This document shows positions 5,392-9,591 of a DNA stretch of 9,591 nucleotides, piece by piece; positions within the stretch are counted from its first letter, which is position 1; every line of letters starts with the position of its first letter. The stretch lies in assembly GCA_025450405.1 (NCBI GenBank), contig JANWHL010000123.1:1-9591 (forward strand), given 5' to 3'. The stretch is from Ktedonobacterales bacterium (GTDB lineage: Bacteria > Chloroflexota > Ktedonobacteria > Ktedonobacterales > JADMIN01). The notes under the pieces are model-generated. The model ran no database searches, had not been told where the DNA came from, and saw only the letters and a list, made by a program, of their open reading frames with translations. The position numbers were made by a program, and so were the translations under genes.

Positions 5392-6594
5392 TCACCGTCC
5401 ACCGGGTACCATCTCCTCGCGGTTGGAGACACTTGCCAGCGCGGGAACTGCCCCGGCGTGCGGATCGACGCGCAGCTCGTTCATAACCCCCTTCACCCCA
5501 GCAACTCCCGCCGCGCCGTCACCGGCTCCCGTACGAGCGGCACGCGTCTGGACGCTGCCGCGCAGGTAAGTGTCGCCAAGCTGGGGGTAGACGCCGATGT
5601 GCTGCCCGGCGGTGCGGGGATCGTGCGCCAGAGCCATCGCGACGGCCGCGGCCAACTCTTCATCCGCTACCAGCTCGTTGTGCAACTCAAACATGCCGAC
5701 GAGGTCCCGCAGCTGATGCTCGGCGAGGCGCCGCTTGCCGTCGCTGGAGACATGCCCCCTCAGCCAGACGCCACCGTCCAGCGCGTAAATCGCAATGCCC
5801 GAGAGATCGATGCGTAACGGCGCGTAGTCATACAGTCTGTCGTACGCGTTGCGACGTAGTTCCTCGTCGGGACGGTAGCGCACTAGTTGCTCCGGCGGCA
5901 CGCCGGTCAGGCTCACCGCGATGTCCCGCGGGGTGATGCCGGTAATCAGAGAAGCTAGCACCAGCACGGTCCCATGCAGGCGCCGAGCCGCAACGAGATG
6001 GTGCAGCTCGTGCGCCTCCCGATGGATGGACACCTGCACGAGGTGCCCGATGAAGTTTCGCGGTGCACCAGACGCGCTCACCCGGGTGGAGCGAGTGAGA
6101 GCGATGCCCGAGGGCATGACAGTGGGCCCGTCCCTCGCGATCCGATCCTGGGGGATGCTCAGCGTGACCGTGTCGGCGGTGGCGTCGGTGACGCGATCCA
6201 CCGACACGAGAACGACGTGGCGATGGAACGGGCTCATTCTGATGCCGAGATGGGTGCTTGCCCGCCGCTGCTCGTCGACGACGACCATGACCAGCGACCC
6301 GGCTACGCCGTCGCTCGCCTGGATAGCGGCGCCGAAGCGGAATCGCTGGGCTTCCGCGAACTCCATCACCTTGCGCGGCAGCACATGAGCTTGCGGAGCG
6401 CCAATGCCTGGCGCGTGGTAAGCAGGCCACCTACGAACAGGAGCGCTTTGGCCGGGTGCCGCGGCAACTCCCAACACGTGCGGGTTGATCGCGTGCGGGG
6501 GCGCTGCTGACGAGGCCGCCCCCGCGGTAATTGGCGGGGCAGGGGGGGTGGGGGCGCAGTCGGGCCGCGGGGCGTATATCGCTGAACGTAGCAT
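5392..6594 (-). CDS. PRC-barrel / BON domain protein (400 aa)
   Basis: A predicted soluble 400-aa protein. The N-terminal 75 residues are Pro/Ala-rich low complexity. Residues 86-150 fit a PRC-barrel (FRFGAAIQASDG, then a VVVD strand, then HVVLVSVDRV). Residues 165-230 fit a second PRC-barrel (IALTRSTRVSASG, ending near YRPDEEL at 240-246). Residues 248-311 and 312-377 look like two BON domains, with YALDGGVWLRGHV (270-282) and GDTYLRGSVQT (340-350) as the strand-turn-strand cores. PRC domains occur in ribosome-maturation and photosystem proteins and as free-standing stress proteins; BON domains bind phospholipid or other partners. The exact role here is unknown. The start is the ATG complementary to 6592-6594, with AAGGAGG 7 bases upstream, rather than a start 15 codons earlier. 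It is divergent from the TetR gene and shares its operator-rich promoter region, suggesting repression by TetR. Confidence 0.8.
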   Translation of the reverse strand: MLRSAIYAPRPDCAPTPPAPPITAGAASSAAPPHAINPHVLGVAAAPGQSAPVRRWPAYHAPGIGAPQAHVLPRKVMEFAEAQRFRFGAAIQASDGVAGSLVMVVVDEQRRASTHLGIRMSPFHRHVVLVSVDRVTDATADTVTLSIPQDRIARDGPTVMPSGIALTRSTRVSASGAPRNFIGHLVQVSIHREAHELHHLVAARRLHGTVLVLASLITGITPRDIAVSLTGVPPEQLVRYRPDEELRRNAYDRLYDYAPLRIDLSGIAIYALDGGVWLRGHVSSDGKRRLAEHQLRDLVGMFELHNELVADEELAAAVAMALAHDPRTAGQHIGVYPQLGDTYLRGSVQTRAARTGAGDGAAGVAGVKGVMNELRVDPHAGAVPALASVSNREEMVPGGR

Positions 6595-6609
6595 CGGAAG
6601 GCCTCCTTG

Positions 6610-6633
6610 TTGGGGAACAGAATTGGGGAACAG
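6610..6633. repeat. 11-bp tandem direct repeat in the PRC-BON leader
   Basis: TTGGGGAACAG occurs at 6610-6620 and again at 6623-6633, a 13-base period. On the transcript (minus strand) it is CTGTTCCCCAA twice, directly upstream of the AAGGAGG ribosome site. It could be a simple slippage duplication or a binding site for a translational regulator. Confidence 0.5.
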
Positions 6634-6743
6634 GCTCACGCGCGATCTCTTTGGCGTAGGTAGTATCGGCCGCGTTCATCCTGCCCATGCTCCTGACAAG
6701 GGCGGCGGTCCGGTCCCCACGACGCGGTCCGCACAGCGTCCTT

Positions 6744-6763
6744 CTATTGACTTTCGTTCGATA
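6744..6763 (-). promoter_or_regulatory. TetR operator-like repeat, copy 1 (inverted orientation)
   Basis: The minus strand reads TATCGAACGAAAGTCAATAG. It matches copy 2 at 16 of 20 positions. It lies at about +1 to +20 of the predicted PRC-BON transcript, where a bound repressor would block initiation. Confidence 0.6.
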
Positions 6764-6768
6764 CCAGC

Positions 6769-6797
6769 AGTGTACCATGCATTTGAACGAGAGTCAA
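6769..6797 (-). promoter_or_regulatory. Promoter of the PRC-BON gene
   Basis: The minus strand reads TTGACT (6797 to 6792), a 17-base spacer, then TACACT (6774 to 6769). The -35 box lies inside operator copy 2 and the start site falls at operator copy 1. The leader to the PRC-BON ATG would be about 168 bases. Confidence 0.55.
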
Positions 6798-6800
6798 TAG
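6781..6800 (+). promoter_or_regulatory. TetR operator-like repeat, copy 2
   Basis: ATTTGAACGAGAGTCAATAG. It contains the -35 box of the divergent PRC-BON promoter. Copy 3 begins exactly 22 bases further on, about two helical turns, so proteins on the two sites would lie on the same DNA face. Confidence 0.6.
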
Positions 6801-6802
6801 TG

Positions 6803-6822
6803 TATTGAGTGCGAGTCAATAG
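6803..6822 (+). promoter_or_regulatory. TetR operator-like repeat, copy 3
   Basis: TATTGAGTGCGAGTCAATAG. It matches copy 2 at 15 of 20 positions and is itself a dyad (TATTGA-N7-TCAATA). Together with the end of copy 2 it also makes TCAATA-GTG-TATTGA. It covers the -35 box of the TetR promoter. Confidence 0.6.
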
Positions 6823-6833
6823 CGTGGTAGACT
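6805..6833 (+). promoter_or_regulatory. Promoter of the TetR gene
   Basis: TTGAGT (6805-6810), a 17-base spacer, TAGACT (6828-6833). The -35 box is inside operator copy 3, which supports autoregulation. The leader to the TetR GTG is about 135 bases and contains two small hairpins: GGCTC-CGC-GAGCC at 6868-6880, and GAGCCT/AGGCTC at 6899-6917. Confidence 0.5.
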
Positions 6834-6930
6834 CTCCTTGACGCGAGATCCTCCGCGACGGGAGAGCGGCTCCGCGAGCCCCGAAGGGCGGCGCTGGAGA
6901 GCCTTTCAAGGAGGCTCACGGAGTGAGAGC

Positions 6931-6972
6931 ATGAAGTCAGGATCCTCACAGGATCATCAAAGGGATGACTAA
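6931..6972 (+). CDS. Possible 13-aa leader peptide upstream of TetR
   Basis: ATG at 6931 opens a 13-codon frame, MKSGSSQDHQRDD, ending at TAA (6970-6972), three bases before the TetR GTG. GGAG (6920-6923) lies 7 bases upstream and AAGGAGG (6908-6914), partly in a hairpin arm, lies further up. It is in the same frame as TetR, so only the TAA separates them. It could couple TetR translation by re-initiation, or be the remains of a longer TetR start. Evidence is limited to position and the ribosome site. Confidence 0.3.
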   Translation: MKSGSSQDHQRDD

Positions 6973-6975
6973 CAC

Positions 6976-7683
6976 GTGACCCAGACAAATACCCCCCCTC
7001 CCACCAGGGAAGCGCCTAAGCACATCCGGAAGCGAGCGCGGCTGTCACGCGAGGTGCGCATCCAACGCATTCTCGCCGTGAGCCAACGCCTCTTTTCCAC
7101 CCATGCCTATGACACGCTTGCCATCGAGGACCTTGCCACCGCGGTGGGCATGTCCAAAGGGCTGCTCTACCACTACTTCGCGAGCAAACGCGAGCTCTAC
7201 GTGGCGACTGTGCGCCACGTGCTGGCCCAGATGCTCCAATTCACCCCTCTCCACCCGGATCTGCACGCGGGGCTCTCGGAGGTGTTGTCGCTGTTTGAGC
7301 AGTATCCCGGCTTAGCCAGGATGGTGTTGCGTGGGGGGATCGGGTCGGATGCCGAGGTTGAGGCATTGCTCACCGAGTATCGCCAGCGGCAACTGGACGG
7401 GATGTACGTCGGCCTGGGCTTCTCGGGCGCTCACCCGCTGGTCCTGCTCGGCCTGCGGGGCTGGTTGAGTTTGCTGGAAGAGGTCTGCATGCAGTGGGTG
7501 CGGCAGCCCGACGTGACCCGCGAGCAGGTCGTGCTGCTTATCGAACACAGCCTGCGCGCCATGCTCACCGCCACGGTCTCGACCGTGCCGGCTCAGTCGG
7601 CTCAGGAAGGATCTCCCCCTGGGCAGGTGGCACCGCGGGCAGCGACAGGGAGTTTCACCGGGCAAACTGAGCTGAGTTCATGA
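6976..7683 (+). CDS. TetR-family transcriptional regulator (235 aa)
   Basis: A typical TetR-type repressor. It has a basic N-terminal arm (KHIRKRARLSREVR, 15-28), helix 1 with QRILAVSQRLFSTHAYDTLA (30-49), and a helix-turn-helix IEDLATAVGMSKGLLYHYFA (50-69) followed by SKRELY. The C-terminal ligand and dimerisation domain is divergent, as usual, so the ligand cannot be predicted. The last 35 residues are a low-complexity tail. The start is GTG at 6976, with AAAGGG about 11 bases upstream; no better in-frame start exists because TAA at 6970-6972 blocks extension. It is divergent from the PRC-BON gene, with three matching 20-bp dyads between them, so it probably represses both itself and that gene. 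Regulation of the downstream NRAMP-like gene is possible but not shown. Confidence 0.9.
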   Translation: MTQTNTPPPTREAPKHIRKRARLSREVRIQRILAVSQRLFSTHAYDTLAIEDLATAVGMSKGLLYHYFASKRELYVATVRHVLAQMLQFTPLHPDLHAGLSEVLSLFEQYPGLARMVLRGGIGSDAEVEALLTEYRQRQLDGMYVGLGFSGAHPLVLLGLRGWLSLLEEVCMQWVRQPDVTREQVVLLIEHSLRAMLTATVSTVPAQSAQEGSPPGQVAPRAATGSFTGQTELSS

Positions 7684-7844
7684 GTCAAGGCGAGTTCATG
7701 ACGACACCAGCCTCAGACCCGCAACAAAGGACGGCTCACCTCAGCCGCGCTGCCCGCGGCGCTGTAGTGGCCGCCTCGCGCCGGAGACCTAATTGCCCAA
7801 AGTCTGGCACCGACTGGAGCGGGTTGCACGGGCGCCTACGGTAG
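7680..7844 (+). CDS. Possible small ORF overlapping the TetR stop (54 aa)
   Basis: ATG at 7680 overlaps the TetR TGA (ATGA), the classic arrangement for translational coupling. It opens a 54-codon frame beginning MSQGEFMTTPASDPQQRTAH. A second in-frame ATG at 7698 has AAGG 7 bases upstream. The 10-base string GAGTTCATGA is present twice, at 7674-7683 and 7692-7701. The product is polar and basic with no recognised domain. It may be chance; the evidence is only the overlap and the open frame. Confidence 0.22.
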   Translation: MSQGEFMTTPASDPQQRTAHLSRAARGAVVAASRRRPNCPKSGTDWSGLHGRLR

Positions 7845-7846
7845 CA

Positions 7847-7862
7847 GGCGGCACCTGCCGCC
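7847..7862 (+). terminator. GC-rich hairpin downstream of TetR
   Basis: GGCGGC-ACCT-GCCGCC, a perfect 6-bp stem with a 4-base loop. It lies 163 bases after the TetR stop and just after the end of the small ORF. There is no T-tract. It is the best terminator candidate in the TetR-NRAMP gap, which otherwise (7684-7998) holds only two uncertain small ORFs. Confidence 0.35.
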
Positions 7863-7901
7863 CGTTGCGGTCCGCCACGCTGGCACGCGCACTAATCACC
7901 G

Positions 7902-8024
7902 ATGTACTATGCCAATGCCGGGCTTGGACTGGAGACCGGTGAGCACCTCGCTCTCGACGGTGCCCTCTCGACCGCGGCGGCCGAGCCGGAGGTGCGACGT
8001 GTCCTCGAAACCATCTCCTCCTGA
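7902..8024 (+). CDS. Possible 40-aa ORF overlapping the NRAMP-like gene start
   Basis: MYYANAGLGLETGEHLALDG begins a 40-codon frame ending in VRRVLETISS and TGA (8022-8024). It overlaps the preferred NRAMP-like start (7999) by 26 bases in another frame. The codons show the G-first bias of real genes, and the product reads like an amphipathic helical protein end. No ribosome site precedes the ATG and a TAA sits three codons upstream in frame. I do not recognise a family. It could be a coupled small gene or the residual 3' end of a decayed gene. Confidence 0.3.
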   Translation: MYYANAGLGLETGEHLALDGALSTAAAEPEVRRVLETISS

Positions 8025-9399
8025 TCCAGCGCGGACCACCCCGGCGGTGCGCCCATCAGGGCGGCCAGTGCTGCTCGGACCGCCGCGGGGCCGCCCACAA
8101 CCCTTGCCGCAGCTCCGCCGCTGGCTCCGCGTCGTGGGACCGGGCCTGGTCACCGGCGCCGCCGATGATGACCCATCGGGCATCGGCACCTATTCGCAAG
8201 CCGGCGCGGCCTTCGGCACCGGCCAGCTCTGGCTGGCGCTCTACATGCTCCCGCTCTTGATCGCGGTTCAGGAGATGTGCGCGCGCATCGGCTTGGTGAC
8301 GGGCACGGGCCTCGCGGCGGTGGTCCGGCGACACTACAGCCGGCGCGTACTCTATGTCGCGGTCGGCCTGGTGTTGGTGGCCAACACGCTGAACATCGGG
8401 GCCGACCTGGGCGCCATGGCGGCCACGGTCCAACTGCTCGTGCCGGTGGTCCCCTTCCTGCTCCTGCTCGTCACGCTCTCGCTCGGGATCCTCGCCCTCG
8501 AGGTCTTCGTCCCCTATCGACGCTACGCCGTCGTGCTCAAGCTGCTGGCGCTCTCGCTGCTCGCCTACGTCGCCACCGGCCTCATTATCGGGCCGCGAGG
8601 GGTGGCGCTCATTCGGGCGACAGTCGTGCCGCACCTCGAGCTTACCCCGACCTTCCTGGCGTTGGTCGTCGGCGTGCTGGGCACAACCATCAGCCCCTAC
8701 TTGTTCTTCTGGCAAGCCTCCGAAGAGGTGGAAGAGCTAGCGAACGGACCATCCTCGGCGCGCCGTCCGGGCGGCCTTCGCCAGCAGCGGCTGCTGCTCC
8801 TGGCCCAGATTCGCGCATTGCGCATCGACACCGCGCTTGGCATGCTTGCCTCGGAGGTCGCCACCTGGTTCATCATCTTCACCACCGGCAGCGTGCTCCA
8901 CACGCATGGCATCACCAATATCACCACCGCCGATCAGGCGGCGGCGGCGCTCGAACCGCTGGTGCACACCTTTCCCTATGCGGGGCTGTTTGCCAAGGTG
9001 ATCTTCGCGGTGGGCATCCTGGGTGTTGGCCTGCTGGGCATCCCCGTGCTGGCGGGGTCAGCGGCCTACGCCGTCGCCGAGGCATTCCACTGGCATGAGG
9101 GACTGGCTCGGAACTTTCTCCAGGCGCCCGGGTTCTACGCCGTGATCGGGACCGCCACGCTGGTGGGGATGGGGTTGAACCTGCTGCGAATCAACCCGAT
9201 CCTGGCGCTCGTCTACTCCGCGGTCATCAACGGCGTGGTCGCCGTTCCCCTGCTCGTGCTGATCCTGCTGGTGGCCAACAACCGCGCGATTATGGGCGGG
9301 CATACCAACGGCCGGTTGGCGAACGCCGTGGGCACCCTCACCGTGCTGGCCATGGGCGCCGCCGCGATCGCCGCGGTGGTCTTGTTCGTCAGGGGCTGA
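7999..9399 (+). CDS. NRAMP-like divalent metal cation transporter (466 aa)
   Basis: An integral-membrane transporter of the NRAMP family, expected to move divalent cations across the cytoplasmic membrane with protons or by uniport. The first helix carries GPGLVTGAADDDPSGIGTYS (47-66); the DPS-G at 58-61 replaces the DPGN signature of classical Mn/Fe NRAMPs. The sixth-helix motif reads GTTISPYLFFWQ (228-239), without the metal-selecting Met of the classical MPH motif. About eleven hydrophobic segments follow the LeuT-fold pattern, ending at AIAAVVLFVRG. The preferred start is GTG at 7999, with GGAGG (7988-7992) 6 bases upstream. An ATG at 7909 would add 30 Ser/Arg/Pro-rich residues without a ribosome site. 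Substrate is open: lineages lacking the Met include Mg2+ transporters, so Mn2+/Fe2+ should not be assumed. Confidence 0.88.
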   Translation: MSSKPSPPDPARTTPAVRPSGRPVLLGPPRGRPQPLPQLRRWLRVVGPGLVTGAADDDPSGIGTYSQAGAAFGTGQLWLALYMLPLLIAVQEMCARIGLVTGTGLAAVVRRHYSRRVLYVAVGLVLVANTLNIGADLGAMAATVQLLVPVVPFLLLLVTLSLGILALEVFVPYRRYAVVLKLLALSLLAYVATGLIIGPRGVALIRATVVPHLELTPTFLALVVGVLGTTISPYLFFWQASEEVEELANGPSSARRPGGLRQQRLLLLAQIRALRIDTALGMLASEVATWFIIFTTGSVLHTHGITNITTADQAAAALEPLVHTFPYAGLFAKVIFAVGILGVGLLGIPVLAGSAAYAVAEAFHWHEGLARNFLQAPGFYAVIGTATLVGMGLNLLRINPILALVYSAVINGVVAVPLLVLILLVANNRAIMGGHTNGRLANAVGTLTVLAMGAAAIAAVVLFVRG

Positions 9400-9591
9400 A
9401 CGCGCGAAGAAGCGAGCGCCGAGACTCATACCTGAGCGTGCGCGGGACGTGGCTGATCTGGTGCCCGCAGGTAGTTGGGGGCGCTCGCGCTGTGAGAGCC
9501 GACCGATAGCGGCGTGGCCAGCGAGCCAGCAGCATGTCCCCATGCCGTCCCGTGCGGCGGAAGCCGTCGTTCACTCTCTCGCTCAACGCCA

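Noticed and set aside
7682..7688. GAGTCAA near the TetR stop as a fourth operator
   Set aside because: Only seven bases match half of the 20-bp repeat, with no dyad and no promoter next to it.
8277..9098. 273-codon plus-strand frame inside the transporter gene
   Set aside because: It is a shifted-frame shadow: Ala/Gly/Arg/His-rich, while the transporter frame has helices and NRAMP motifs throughout.
9412..9488. Inverted repeat GCGAGCGCC / GGCGCTCGC after the transporter gene
   Set aside because: The arms are 59 bases apart in very GC-rich DNA with no T-tract, so it is not a convincing terminator. The rest of 9400-9591 shows no gene.
1..9591. tRNA, rRNA, CRISPR arrays, transposases, attachment sites
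   Set aside because: I looked for T-loop motifs, regularly spaced repeats, transposase motifs and terminal inverted repeats and found none.

Overview
The window is high-GC bacterial DNA with no rRNA, tRNA, CRISPR array or insertion sequence that I can see. The gene content points to a high-GC environmental bacterium, most plausibly a Chloroflexota member: NHLP-type precursor peptides, a cyclic-nucleotide/PqqD/M50 fusion protein, a PRC-barrel/BON protein, a VC0807-family membrane protein and a 'DPSG' NRAMP-like transporter. This placement is inferred from content, not from a marker gene.

Layout. (1) 1-384, minus: the first 128 codons of purH, running off the left edge. (2) 385-1037: a 650-base gap with no convincing gene. 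It holds a candidate purH -10 box and several perfect dyads. (3) 1038-3861, plus: two paralogous peptides of 70 and 71 aa that look like RiPP precursors, then a 693-aa protein with two cyclic-nucleotide-binding domains, a PqqD-like domain and an integral-membrane M50 zinc protease domain (HEMGH). Both gaps in this cassette carry strong hairpins. (4) 3957-5035, minus: a small unknown protein and a VC0807-family membrane protein, probably one operon with a good sigma-70-like promoter at 5101-5130. (5) 5392-6594, minus: a 400-aa PRC-PRC-BON-BON protein. It is transcribed divergently from (6) 6976-7683, plus: a TetR-family regulator. The gap between them holds three copies of a 20-bp operator-like repeat overlaid on opposing promoters. 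(7) 7684-7998: two small ORFs of uncertain status. (8) 7999-9399, plus: an NRAMP-like divalent metal transporter. 9400-9591 shows no gene.

The most interesting part is the 1038-3861 cassette. The two peptides are nearly identical up to a shared LSKR and then diverge completely (QVLG versus MPQPPF). The neighbouring protease carries a PqqD-like domain (the fold of RiPP recognition elements) and two cyclic-nucleotide domains that keep the phosphate-cassette Gly-Glu and Arg. The simplest hypothesis is a compact peptide-maturation or export unit in which the PqqD domain docks the leader, the M50 domain cleaves or handles the peptide at the membrane, and cyclic nucleotide gates the activity. No tailoring enzyme, ABC transporter or nucleotide cyclase lies in this window. 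The second notable system is the TetR / PRC-BON divergon, whose operators and promoters interlock closely enough to suggest that TetR represses both genes.
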